Positions 51,789-59,979 of a DNA stretch of 64,000 bases are shown in pieces. Origin of the DNA: Streptomyces cyaneochromogenes (GTDB lineage Bacteria; Actinomycetota; Actinomycetes; Streptomycetales; Streptomycetaceae); assembly GCF_003963535.1 (NCBI RefSeq), contig NZ_CP034539.1, positions 7,440,001-7,504,000 of the forward strand, read 5' to 3'. The notes beneath the pieces are model-generated. The model was not told where the DNA came from. It saw only the letters and a program-made list of their open reading frames with translations, and searched no databases. A program made the position numbers and the translations under genes. Position 1 is the first letter of the stretch. Every line of letters begins with the position of its first letter.

Positions 51789-51944
51789 CAGGCTTCCCCT
51801 TCCCCGTTTCGCGTATGCCCTCAGCCTGAACTGCCCAGCAGATGAGGCCGGTTGTCCATCCTGCCACGCGCGAGGGATCGCGCGCCGGGGTGCTGTGCGG
51901 TCGAGCGTGACCGACGCCACGCTCCGTGGCCTTACCATGGCGCG

Positions 51945-52550
51945 GTGCTGGTCAAGTGGATTCGCTGCACCGTGGTGGACCGCCGCGGCTTCGAGCGGGG
52001 GCAGCGAAAATGGGCGGGGCTTCTGGGGGAGCCGGGATTTCGGGGGCAGGGGGGTGGCTGGAGCCGGGGGCGGCAGGGGGTGGTGCACGTCTTCTCGTTC
52101 TGGGAGAGCCGTTCCTTCTACGACTCCTTCATGGCCCGCTCCCACGACAGACTGGCGGCGGCCCAGTCGGGCACCTACAAGGACATGCAGGTCAAGCTCT
52201 TCGACTACCGCTTCGACGTGAAGACCGGCTTCGAGCCGCGCTTCACCGACGCGGACCTCGTCAGAGTGGCGCACTGTCGCGTTCACGAGGAGCGCGCCGA
52301 GCACTTCACGCTCATGCAGGAGAAGGTCTGGAACCCTGCGATGGCCGGCTCGCCCGGCATGGTGCGCGGACTGTTCGGCGAGGCGCCGGGCCACGAATTC
52401 CTCGTCCTGTCGATGTGGCACTCGGCCGCGGAGCACGGCAAGTACCGCACGGAGCGAGTGGAGCGACTGGCGCTACGAGCCCAGACGGAGGCGGACGTCG
52501 CGGCTCTCACGGGTGACATCGTGGAGCTCGAACCCACCTGGACCGTTTGA
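51945..52550 (+). CDS. DUF4937 / YdbC-like protein
   Basis: This 201-residue protein begins MLVKWIRCTVVDRRGFERGQRKW and contains VVHVFSFWESRSFYDSFMARSHDRL and a repeat-like second half (VRVAHCRVHEERAEHFTLMQEKVW...EFLVLSMWHSAAEHGKY). This suggests two ferredoxin-like (dimeric alpha-beta barrel) halves. Such folds bind haem or small ligands, but no function is known. The GTG at 51945 is preferred to the Arg-rich upstream frame. It is divergent from the TerD-like gene. Confidence 0.65.
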   Translation: MLVKWIRCTVVDRRGFERGQRKWAGLLGEPGFRGQGGGWSRGRQGVVHVFSFWESRSFYDSFMARSHDRLAAAQSGTYKDMQVKLFDYRFDVKTGFEPRFTDADLVRVAHCRVHEERAEHFTLMQEKVWNPAMAGSPGMVRGLFGEAPGHEFLVLSMWHSAAEHGKYRTERVERLALRAQTEADVAALTGDIVELEPTWTV

Positions 52551-52669
52551 CTTCCGGACCTGTTGATCGTGCTCCCTGGTGGGGCCAGTGGTGCAGGAAA
52601 TGTGTGACCTACGCCGTATAGGGCCCGTACGAGTGCTCGATCGGTCTTCACCCGATCTAGGGTTTTGGC

Positions 52670-53329
52670 ATGGCACGACCACGGCGCATCGTCCTTGTCC
52701 GGCACGGCGAGTCAACGGGCAATGTTGATGACACCGTCTACGAGCGTGAGCCCGACCACGCGCTTGCCCTGACCGAGCGGGGCTGGCGGCAGGCCGAGGA
52801 GACGGGAAAACGGCTGCGGGAGGTGTTCGGCCGTGAGCGCGTCAGCGTGTACGTCTCGCCCTACCGCCGCACGCACGACACGCTGCGCGCCTTCCATCTG
52901 GATCCCGAGCTCATACGGGTGCGCGAGGAGCCCCGGCTTCGCGAGCAGGACTGGGGAAACTGGCAGGACCGTGACGACGTACGCCTCCAGAAGTCCTACC
53001 GGGACGCCTATGGCCACTTCTTCTACCGCTTCGCACAGGGCGAGTCCGGCGCCGACGTGTACGACCGGGTCGGCAACTTCCTGGAGAGCCTCTACCGCAG
53101 TTTCGAAGCCCCCGACCACCCGCCGAACGTGCTGCTCGTGACCCACGGCCTGGCCATGCGGCTGTTCTGCATGCGCTGGTTCCACTGGACCGTCGCGGAA
53201 TTCGAGTCGCTCTCGAACCCGGGGAACGCGGAGATGCGGATGCTCGTTCTGGGGGACGACGGCAAGTACACGCTTGACCGGCCTTTCGAACGCTGGCGGG
53301 ATCCGGAACCGTATGGGATCACCGGATAG
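52670..53329 (+). CDS. Histidine phosphatase (phosphoglycerate mutase-like) family protein
   Basis: The catalytic RHG motif is at IVLVRHGESTGN (residues 8-19), a supporting Arg is in YVSPYRRTHDTL, the acid Glu is in EEPRLREQDWGN and the second His is in LVTHGLAMR. It has 219 residues and a canonical alpha/beta fold. It probably acts on a small phosphorylated metabolite rather than phosphoglycerate. The stop is 12 nt before the next gene, implying an operon with the ADP-ribosylglycohydrolase. Confidence 0.9.
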   Translation: MARPRRIVLVRHGESTGNVDDTVYEREPDHALALTERGWRQAEETGKRLREVFGRERVSVYVSPYRRTHDTLRAFHLDPELIRVREEPRLREQDWGNWQDRDDVRLQKSYRDAYGHFFYRFAQGESGADVYDRVGNFLESLYRSFEAPDHPPNVLLVTHGLAMRLFCMRWFHWTVAEFESLSNPGNAEMRMLVLGDDGKYTLDRPFERWRDPEPYGITG

Positions 53330-53341
53330 AGTGGCAGAGCG

Positions 53342-54247
53342 ATGACCGCTGACTCCTCAACCGACGGGCGCCTGGAGCGCGCCCTCGCCAGCCTGCGCGC
53401 ACTCGCGGTGGGGGACGCGCTGGGCTCACAGTTCTTCGTGCCGGTGAACTACCCGCTGCTCAAGCGCCGCGAGCTGCCCTCCGGCCCCTGGCAGTGGACC
53501 GACGACACGGAGATGGCCTGCTCCGTGGTCGCCGTCCTGGCCACTCACCACCGCATCGATCAGGATGCTCTGGCCCGCTCCTTCGCCGAGCACCACGACT
53601 TCGACCGGGGCTACGGTCCCGCCGTCAACCGGCTGCTGCGCCTGGTCCGCGAGGGCGGGGACTGGCGCGAACTCTCGGCCGCGCTCTTCAACGGACAGGG
53701 TTCCTGGGGCAACGGCGCCGCGATGCGCATCGCACCCCTCGGCGCGTGGTACGCCGATGACCCGGAGCAGGCGACGCACCAGGCCGAGATCTCGGCCTAC
53801 CCCACGCACCAGCACCGCGAGGCCGTGGTCGGCGCCATGGCCGTTGCCGCGGCTGCCGCCCTGGCCGGCTCACCTGGCGGGCCGCCCAGCCCCGAAGCGC
53901 TCCTCGACGACGTCATCGCCCTCGTCCCGAAGAGCGCGGTCGGAGCGGGTCTCCGGCGCGCCCGGGACATGCTCGACTACGGCGACGCGGGCACCGTCGC
54001 GGCCGTCCTCGGCTGCGGTCGGCGTACGACGGCCCATGACACCGTGCCCTTCGCGCTCTGGTCGGCCGCGCGGGCTCTCGGCGACTACCAGCAGGCCTTC
54101 TGGACCACCGCGCAGGTCGGCGGTGACGTGGACACCACGTGCGCCATCGTGGGCGGCGTGATCGGCTCCGGGAAGGCCGGGGCAGTGCCGACCGAGTGGG
54201 TGGAGCGGACCGAGGCCTTCCCGGAGTGGATGCCGACGTCTGCGTAG
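53342..54247 (+). CDS. ADP-ribosylglycohydrolase family protein
   Basis: This DraG/ARH-type hydrolase removes ADP-ribose from proteins or O-acetyl-ADP-ribose. The magnesium-binding motifs are QWTDDTEMACSV (about 52-63) and VGGDVDTTCAIVGGVIG (about 259-275). Other markers are ALAVGDALGSQF at the N-terminus and NGAAMRIAPLG. It has 301 residues and follows the histidine phosphatase with a 12-nt gap. No ADP-ribosyltransferase is adjacent. Confidence 0.92.
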   Translation: MTADSSTDGRLERALASLRALAVGDALGSQFFVPVNYPLLKRRELPSGPWQWTDDTEMACSVVAVLATHHRIDQDALARSFAEHHDFDRGYGPAVNRLLRLVREGGDWRELSAALFNGQGSWGNGAAMRIAPLGAWYADDPEQATHQAEISAYPTHQHREAVVGAMAVAAAAALAGSPGGPPSPEALLDDVIALVPKSAVGAGLRRARDMLDYGDAGTVAAVLGCGRRTTAHDTVPFALWSAARALGDYQQAFWTTAQVGGDVDTTCAIVGGVIGSGKAGAVPTEWVERTEAFPEWMPTSA

Positions 54248-54610
54248 CGCGGCGCCTCGGACCTGGTGGAACCCTCGACCTCGCGCACCATCGATAACTT
54301 TCTGTGCCCGCCGGGAACTCTGCGTGACAGTCAAGCCGTTGTCATGGCAGTTGGTGTGCGACCGCTGGGCCGCACAGGCCAGGTGACGTCCGAGGGGTGC
54401 GGGGGTGGGGTCATGGGAGTCACGTCGGTGCTGGGTGCGCTGATCGTCGTGGCGGCTGCCGTGTGGGGCGGGCTCCGGCTTCCCTACGCTGCCGTGGCCC
54501 GCCCGACGTCGGTCGCTGTGAGGGTGGTGCGGATGGCCGGCCCGTCGTCCTCGCCTTTCGTCCCCCGGACGCGATCCGGCCATCCGCTGCCCTTCGCGGG
54601 CCCGGCCGGG
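54248..54610. other. Gap between ADP-ribosylglycohydrolase and MFS genes; no gene recognised
   Basis: The two genes converge on this 363-bp stretch. One plus-strand frame begins MGVTSVLGALIVVAAAVWGG at 54414 and looks like a membrane helix. It then degenerates and runs antisense into the MFS gene, so it is not supported. Confidence 0.4.
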
Positions 54611-56158
54611 TCAGCCGGCCATCGGGCCCGCCGTTCCGGCGAGGGCTTCCAGGTCGCTCTTGCGCACCCGGATCACCAGCCATGCGGTGACCAGGGCGAG
54701 GACGGCCATCGCGGCGGCCGCCACGAAGCCCATCGAGATGCCCTGCGTGAGCACGTCGTGACCCCACGGGCCCGGCAGCTGCTGCGTCTTGGCGAACTCC
54801 GCCTTCTGCTCGGGCGACGCCTCGGCCAGGAACGCCGGAATCTGCTTCTCCGCCTCGTCCTTGCTGGCCGACCCGAACACCGTCGTCAGGATGGACAGTC
54901 CGAGCGAACCACCCACCTGCTGCGTGGCGTTGAGCAGCCCGGACGCGGCACCGGCCTCGTGCTGTGCGACGCCGGAAACCGCGGTGATCGTCAGCGTCAC
55001 GAAGTTCAGGCCCATGCCGAAGCCGAACAACAGCATCGGCCCGAGCACCCCGCCGACATACGAGCTGTCGGCGCTGATGAGGGTCTGCCAGGCCAGCCCG
55101 ATCGCCGTGAGTGCCGAGCCCACCAGCATGAACGGCTTCGGGCCGAGCACCGGCAGGAAGCGCTGCGAAAGACCGGCGCCGAGCGCGATCACGACCGTCA
55201 CGGGCAGGAAGGCGAGACCGGCCTCGATCGGGGTGTACTGCAGGACGTTCTGCACGAACAGCACGATGTAGAAGAACATGCCGAACATCGCCGCGGCCAG
55301 ACTGAGCATGATCACGTACGTGCCCGAGCGGTTGCGGTCGGCGAACATCCTGAGTGGGGTGATGGGCTCCTTGGCCCGCGACTCGATGAACGCGAAGGCC
55401 AGCAAGAGGACCACCGCGGCGCCGAAGGACCCGATGGTCAGACTGTCCCGCCAGCCTTCGTCCGCCGCGCGGATGAAGCCGTAGACCAGGGATGCCATGC
55501 CCAGTGTCGAGGTCAGGGCGCCGGCTATGTCGAAGCGCCCGCTGTGCCGTTCGGACTCACTGATGTACAGGGGTGTGAGTACGGCGATCAGGATGCCGAT
55601 CGGCACGTTGACGAAGAGCACCCACCGCCAGTCGAGCCACTCGGTGAGCATTCCGCCGGCCAGCAGACCGATCGCACCACCACCCGCGGATACGGCGGCG
55701 AAGACGCCGAACGCCCGATTGCGTTCCGGGCCTTCGGGGAACGTGGTGGTGATGAGCGCCAGCGAAGTGGGCGACGCTATCGCGCCACCCACGCCCTGGA
55801 GCACGCGCGCGGCCAGCAACTGCCAGGGTTCCTGGGCGAGTCCGCCGAGCAGCGAGGCGAGGGTGAAGAGCAGGATGCCGGCCATGAAGACCCGGCGGCG
55901 CCCCAGGATGTCACCGGCGCGGCCGCCGAGAAGCAGCAGACCGCCGAAGGTGAGCGTGTAGGCGCTGACGACCCAGGTGAGGTCGGTGGTGCTGAACTTG
56001 AGCGCGTCTTGAATGTGCGGGAGTGCGATGTTCACAATCGTCGCGTCGAGTACCACCATGAGTTGGCAGGCCGCGATGACGGTGAGCGCGATGCCGGGAT
56101 GCCCCTCCCGGCGGGCCGCACCTGGTTTCTGATCCTTGATCAACTGAGAGGTTGTCAC
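54611..56158 (-). CDS. MFS multidrug exporter, EmrB/QacA (DHA2, 14-helix) type
   Basis: This 515-residue proton-driven exporter has about 14 hydrophobic helices. The DHA2 signature in helix 1 is QLMVVLDATIVNIALPHIQ. Loop motif A is GRAGDILGRRRVF, and antiporter motif C-like sequences are SPTSLALITTTF and GGAIGLLAGGMLTEWLDWRWVLFVNVPIG. The start is GTG 56158. It is divergent from a TetR regulator with two operator palindromes between, which argues for drug- or metabolite-inducible efflux. Confidence 0.92.
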   Translation of the reverse strand: MTTSQLIKDQKPGAARREGHPGIALTVIAACQLMVVLDATIVNIALPHIQDALKFSTTDLTWVVSAYTLTFGGLLLLGGRAGDILGRRRVFMAGILLFTLASLLGGLAQEPWQLLAARVLQGVGGAIASPTSLALITTTFPEGPERNRAFGVFAAVSAGGGAIGLLAGGMLTEWLDWRWVLFVNVPIGILIAVLTPLYISESERHSGRFDIAGALTSTLGMASLVYGFIRAADEGWRDSLTIGSFGAAVVLLLAFAFIESRAKEPITPLRMFADRNRSGTYVIMLSLAAAMFGMFFYIVLFVQNVLQYTPIEAGLAFLPVTVVIALGAGLSQRFLPVLGPKPFMLVGSALTAIGLAWQTLISADSSYVGGVLGPMLLFGFGMGLNFVTLTITAVSGVAQHEAGAASGLLNATQQVGGSLGLSILTTVFGSASKDEAEKQIPAFLAEASPEQKAEFAKTQQLPGPWGHDVLTQGISMGFVAAAAMAVLALVTAWLVIRVRKSDLEALAGTAGPMAG

Positions 56159-56181
56159 TATGGGTCCCCCACAAGAGCGTT

Positions 56182-56201
56182 AGTGAACGCTCGCGTTCAC
56201 T
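56182..56201. promoter_or_regulatory. TetR operator 1
   Basis: AGTGAACGCTCGCGTTCACT is an inverted repeat of 9-bp arms with a 2-bp centre, 24 nt upstream of the MFS start codon. It shares both arms exactly with operator 2. Confidence 0.88.
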
Positions 56202-56229
56202 GTCGCGTCAACCGTAGTGAGTCCCCGGT

Positions 56230-56249
56230 AGTGAACGCAAGCGTTCACT
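56230..56249. promoter_or_regulatory. TetR operator 2
   Basis: AGTGAACGCAAGCGTTCACT has the same 9-bp arms as operator 1 with centre AA. The centres are 48 bp apart. The spacing and shared arms indicate binding by the adjacent TetR protein to control both divergent promoters. Confidence 0.88.
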
Positions 56250-56348
56250 TGTGTCGTCACCGCGCGGTGCGTCCCCCGCAGTTGCCGCATGGTGGTGGTC
56301 CCGTGTTCCCCGTAAGCCCCGCTTCCCTTGTTCGTTGGAGATGCTCAG

Positions 56349-57017
56349 ATGGTTACCTCGCGCTGGACGGCCGCCCCCGCTCAGGCGGCCTCCCTCCGTC
56401 GGCGCGGCGCCGTGCTCGAACGCGCGATCCTCGATGCCGCACTGGAGCAGCTCAGTACCGTCGGCTGGAACGGTCTCACCATGGAGGGTGTCGCCGCCGG
56501 TGCCCAGACCGGCAAGGCCGCCGTCTATCGGCGCTGGCCGTCCAAAGAGGACCTCGTCGCCGATGCGCTGCGTGCTGGACTGCCTCGCTTCGAGTCGGCT
56601 CCCGACCTGGGGAGCGTGCGCGAGGATCTTCTCGAGCTGTGTCGGCAGGCGCGGGAGGCGATGTACTCGCGCCCTGGTTCCGCGCTGCGGTCGGTGATTC
56701 ACGAATGCGACAGCCTGCAGGCCGAGCGCTTTCATGGCGTGATCCTCAAGGGGGTCGTCGAACCGACCATAGCCTTGCTCCGTGAGGTGATCACCCGCGG
56801 GATTGAGCGTGGAGAGGTGCGTGCCGATGCGGCGAACGGCTATGTCTTCGACGCCATCCCGGCGATGATGATGTACCGGTCGAAAATGTGCGCGAGCGAA
56901 TGGGGTGATCGGGATCTGGAGGAGATGATTGACCAGTTGATGGTCCCTCTGCTCCGTCCGACGGGGCCTGAGGCTCAGCTCGACGGGGCCCTGGGGTTCC
57001 GCCCGACGGGGTCCTGA
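56349..57017 (+). CDS. TetR-family repressor of the divergent MFS exporter
   Basis: This 222-residue regulator has the HTH at about residues 25-70: AILDAALEQLSTVGWNGLTMEGVAAGAQTGKAAVYRRWPSKEDLV. A ligand-binding C-terminal domain begins DALRAGLPRFESAPDL and ends with DRDLEEMIDQLMVPLL, typical of TetR_C regulators of DHA2 pumps. ATG 56349 is preceded by GGAG. It sits opposite the exporter with two matching palindromes between. Confidence 0.9.
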   Translation: MVTSRWTAAPAQAASLRRRGAVLERAILDAALEQLSTVGWNGLTMEGVAAGAQTGKAAVYRRWPSKEDLVADALRAGLPRFESAPDLGSVREDLLELCRQAREAMYSRPGSALRSVIHECDSLQAERFHGVILKGVVEPTIALLREVITRGIERGEVRADAANGYVFDAIPAMMMYRSKMCASEWGDRDLEEMIDQLMVPLLRPTGPEAQLDGALGFRPTGS

Positions 57018-57144
57018 GGTTCGGCCCGGCTGGCTCTGACGCTCTGTGCGACGGAGCTCTGAGCGATCACTTCACCTGCCCGGAGGTTGCTTCGGTGGAC
57101 CGGGGTGTCGAAGCGGGCTCCTGGCGGCGTACGCTAAGGGCGCC

Positions 57145-57846
57145 ATGCCGTACGAACCGCCTACTCACACCGTCGAGCGCTCCCTTCGAGCCACGACCGG
57201 AGCGAAGATCATTGCCGGTGTCGACGAGGTGGGGCGGGGTGCCTGGGCCGGGCCCGTCACCGTCTGTGCGGCGATCACCGGACTACGTCGACCCCCCGAG
57301 GGTCTCACCGACTCCAAGCTGCTCACCATCAAGCGGCGCACCGAGCTCGCCGGCGAGCTGCGGAAGTGGGTGACCTCGTACGCCCTGGGGCACGCCTCTC
57401 CGGAGGAGATCGACCAGCTGGGGATGACGGCCTCGTTGCGGCTCGCCGCGATGCGTGCCCTGGAGACCCTGCCGGTCCGTCCCGACGCGGTGATCCTCGA
57501 CGGGAAGCACGACTATCTCGGGGATCCCTGGAGGGTCCGTACGGTGATCAAGGGTGACCGGTCCTGCGTGGCCGTCGCGGCGGCCTCGGTGATCGCCAAG
57601 GTCCAGCGCGACAAAATGATGGCCGAACTGGGTATCGACCATGCAGACTTCGGTTTTGCGGACAACGCCGGGTATCCGTCGCCCGTGCACAAGGCCGCAC
57701 TGGCGGAGCGGGGACCCACCCCGCACCACCGGTTGTCGTGGGCGTATCTTGATGCGCTGCCCCAGTGGCGGCACCTCAAGAAGGTCCGCGTCTGGGTGGA
57801 AGGAAGCGCTCCGGAGATCGAGGGACAGCTCGGCTTCGATTTCTGA
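57145..57846 (+). CDS. rnhB: Ribonuclease HII
   Basis: RNase HII removes RNA and single ribonucleotides from DNA. The motif GVDEVGRGAWAGPV (about 25-38) holds the first acidic pair, VILDGKHDYL the third and SVIAKVQRDKMM follows. The actinobacterial form has 233 residues. ATG 57145 starts MPYEPPTHTVERSL; upstream frame sequence is non-conserved. It fits the cluster's theme of DNA maintenance. Confidence 0.94.
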   Translation: MPYEPPTHTVERSLRATTGAKIIAGVDEVGRGAWAGPVTVCAAITGLRRPPEGLTDSKLLTIKRRTELAGELRKWVTSYALGHASPEEIDQLGMTASLRLAAMRALETLPVRPDAVILDGKHDYLGDPWRVRTVIKGDRSCVAVAAASVIAKVQRDKMMAELGIDHADFGFADNAGYPSPVHKAALAERGPTPHHRLSWAYLDALPQWRHLKKVRVWVEGSAPEIEGQLGFDF

Positions 57847-57914
57847 CGATTCCGATCGCACTTGTGTGCCACCCGCTCGTGCGAGTCGCACCAGCGTTTG
57901 ATAAACATCAGCTC

Positions 57915-58556
57915 ATGCCTCTCATTCCCGAGGAGCCTCAGATTCACGAGAGTGCCCAGGGTCCCCGCGCCACCCCGGCCAGCGGCCGCACCGCGCCGAC
58001 CCCTCGTCCCGTACCCGGCCCCCGCCCCGCGGCTTCGTCGCGCCCCGGCCGACCCGGGCCCCCGCGGCCCGCGCCGCCGGTGCAACGTACGCCGCGCGAC
58101 GTGGCCGTGGCCAAGCCCGGCCCCTCGGGCCCGGCTGCCCCTGCCGCCTCCGCCCACGCTGCGGCGACTCCACAGATCCAGCTGATCCCAGCCTCGCCCG
58201 AGGGTGCGCTCGACGCTGCCGAGGAGGCTGTCGATCTGCTCCTGGAGTCCGGCCGTGCCCCCGGCGACGTTCTGGTGATCACCACGGGCGAACAGCACCC
58301 GTGGGCCGCCCACGAGCTGTCCTTCGGCGAAGCCGCCTATTGGGCGCAGCACGATGCGGGTGACGACGTCTTCTACGCCGATGCCTCCGCCGTCGGCCGT
58401 GCCGCGTCGCGTCCCGTGGTCGTGGTCGCCGTCAACGGCGGTTCTGACGCCGTTGCCGCGACCGCCCTGCCTCTGGCCCTCGGCCGGGCGAGTGCCCTGC
58501 TGATCGTCTGCGGTGACCCACAGCGGATCAACTCGGTGCTGGGCGCGGGCGTCTGA
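57915..58556 (+). CDS. Conserved Pro-rich protein of unknown function
   Basis: The 213-residue product has a Pro/Arg/Ala-rich disordered N-terminus (about 1-90). A folded C-terminal domain of about 120 residues follows: GALDAAEEAVDLLLESGRAPGDVLVITTGEQHPWAAHELSFGEAAYWAQ...PVVVVAVNGGSDAVAATALPLALGRASALLIVCGDPQRI. The alternation of strands and helices and the TTGEQHPW turn recall the C-terminal part of UvrD-like helicases, but no helicase motif is complete. ATG 57915 is chosen by composition. No function is assigned. Confidence 0.65.
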   Translation: MPLIPEEPQIHESAQGPRATPASGRTAPTPRPVPGPRPAASSRPGRPGPPRPAPPVQRTPRDVAVAKPGPSGPAAPAASAHAAATPQIQLIPASPEGALDAAEEAVDLLLESGRAPGDVLVITTGEQHPWAAHELSFGEAAYWAQHDAGDDVFYADASAVGRAASRPVVVVAVNGGSDAVAATALPLALGRASALLIVCGDPQRINSVLGAGV

Positions 58557-58889
58557 GCCGGTTCCGGCTCGTCCGAGGGACATTCCGCAGAACACCAGGA
58601 GACGGACGCCGCCGTGGCGTCGTCAGCACGGCGGGGTTTTCGGTGTGCGCGGATGTACGGGGATGGTGTGCGGGGCTCGCCGCGCGCTCCTCGTCGGAGG
58701 CCGTTGTGCGGACCTCGGAGGAGCGGGATGCGGCTCCAGGACGTACGCGCGCACGCATGTGTCGTCATGGGAGGCGTTCGGACGCGTGACGGCTTCGGGC
58801 GTCGCGCCAGGGGCAGCCTCAGGCCGCCGCATCGCATGCGCAGGGCGGCGGGGCGCTCCCTCTGGGGCCGTGAACCCTTGTCGGTGTCC
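58557..58889. other. Gap between two convergent unknown genes
   Basis: This 333-bp stretch contains no supported gene, and I found no strong perfect hairpin. Frames here are Arg/Gly-rich on both strands. Confidence 0.4.
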
Positions 58890-59525
58890 TCAGCGGGCCG
58901 CCGCGCGGCGCATGACCTCCGAAGCCGCGCCGCCGGTGCGGGGCAGCGGGAGCGGTGCCTCTGACGTGGCGAAGGGCTCCGGTGACGAGTCGGTGTTGGG
59001 ACGGCGGCCGCCGCGGCCCTCGCCGAGGACCTGCCAGCCGTCACGGGTCAGCGTGATGTACGCGCCGCAGCGCAGGCCGTGCAGGGTGCAGGCGTCACGC
59101 AGGCCCCACATCCAGGCGCCGTCCTCCTCGGTCCAACGGGCGTCGCCCTCGCGGCAGTAGAGCAGCACCGCGGTGCGTACCGGGGTGCGGCGGCGAAGGT
59201 CGTGCGGGATGACGCGGCGCAACTGTGCGAGCAGGGCGTTGCGGAACATCCAGCCGTCGGCCGGTGCCTGGCGGCGGGTGAACGAGGCGCTCGCCCGCAG
59301 CCGTTCGTCCGAGTCGAGTACGGCCACGATCGCAGTGTCCGGCTTGGGGAGGTGCCGTGAGTGCAGCCCGCTGACGACCTCCCGCGGGTTGCGCAGCAGG
59401 GGGATTCCCGCGGCAGCCCACTCCGCGGGTTCGAGCATGCGGGCCAGAGGGTTGGCGGATGCGGCGGACAGGTCGGCTGACGTCGACGTGGCTGCCGCGG
59501 AGGACGGAGCGAATCCGAAGGTCAC
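58890..59525 (-). CDS. Conserved hypothetical protein divergent from recQ
   Basis: This 211-residue protein is not recognised. A Ser/Ala/Thr-rich start (1-28) is followed by a compact region about 29-170. That region contains MLEPAEWAAAGIPLLRNPREVVSGLHSRH, TAIVAVLDSDERLRASASF, MFRNALLAQLRRVIPHDLRRR, TAVLLYCREGDARWTEEDGAWMWGLRDAC and GAYITLTRDGWQVLGEGRGGRRPN. The mix of strands, conserved Trp and acidic residues suggests a small enzyme or binding domain. It shares the recQ intergenic region and may be co-regulated with it. Confidence 0.6.
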   Translation of the reverse strand: MTFGFAPSSAAATSTSADLSAASANPLARMLEPAEWAAAGIPLLRNPREVVSGLHSRHLPKPDTAIVAVLDSDERLRASASFTRRQAPADGWMFRNALLAQLRRVIPHDLRRRTPVRTAVLLYCREGDARWTEEDGAWMWGLRDACTLHGLRCGAYITLTRDGWQVLGEGRGGRRPNTDSSPEPFATSEAPLPLPRTGGAASEVMRRAAAR

Positions 59526-59979
59526 GGTCCTCCCTTCGGCTACGCGCCCACACTGCGGGCGAGGTCGGAATCGGGGGAGCGCACGCCGCAGCAGAGCCCT
59601 ACCGGATCACGGGCGAGCCGTGCGGGGAGCGGACCTCAATTCTTCCTGGCGAACCGGAAAGCGGCAACGAGCAATTGGGGCCACCGTCCGATATCCAAGG
59701 GTGTGCGGGTTATATCCCTACCCAGTGCGTCACTCGGCGACGCATGCGGCGACCGTGCACAACCTGGTCGTACGGCTTGCTGCCGGAGGAACCCGGGGCG
59801 CGGGGCGGCGCGGGCCGGGATGTGTGCGGCACCGAGATCACGGTCGGGCGTCCCGTGCGGCCCTCGGAGGCTCGACCACTCGGTCCGTGGGCAGGTCGAG
59901 GATGGTCATGAGCAGGCGCTCCGTGTCGATGCGCGAGGTGAAGTGGCCGATTGTCAGTGCCGTCGGGTTGCATGGGGGC
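59526..59979. other. Divergent region upstream of recQ
   Basis: This 454-bp gap should hold promoters for both flanking genes. A less G/C-rich patch gggttatatccctac at 59708-59722 is the best -10-like DNA. A minus-strand frame of about 47 codons (start near 59976) exists but has no family match. No LexA box was found. Confidence 0.4.

Noticed and set aside
54266..56785. 839-codon plus-strand frame across the MFS gene
   Set aside because: Antisense to a clear 14-helix transporter; only its first helix-like segment looked tempting.
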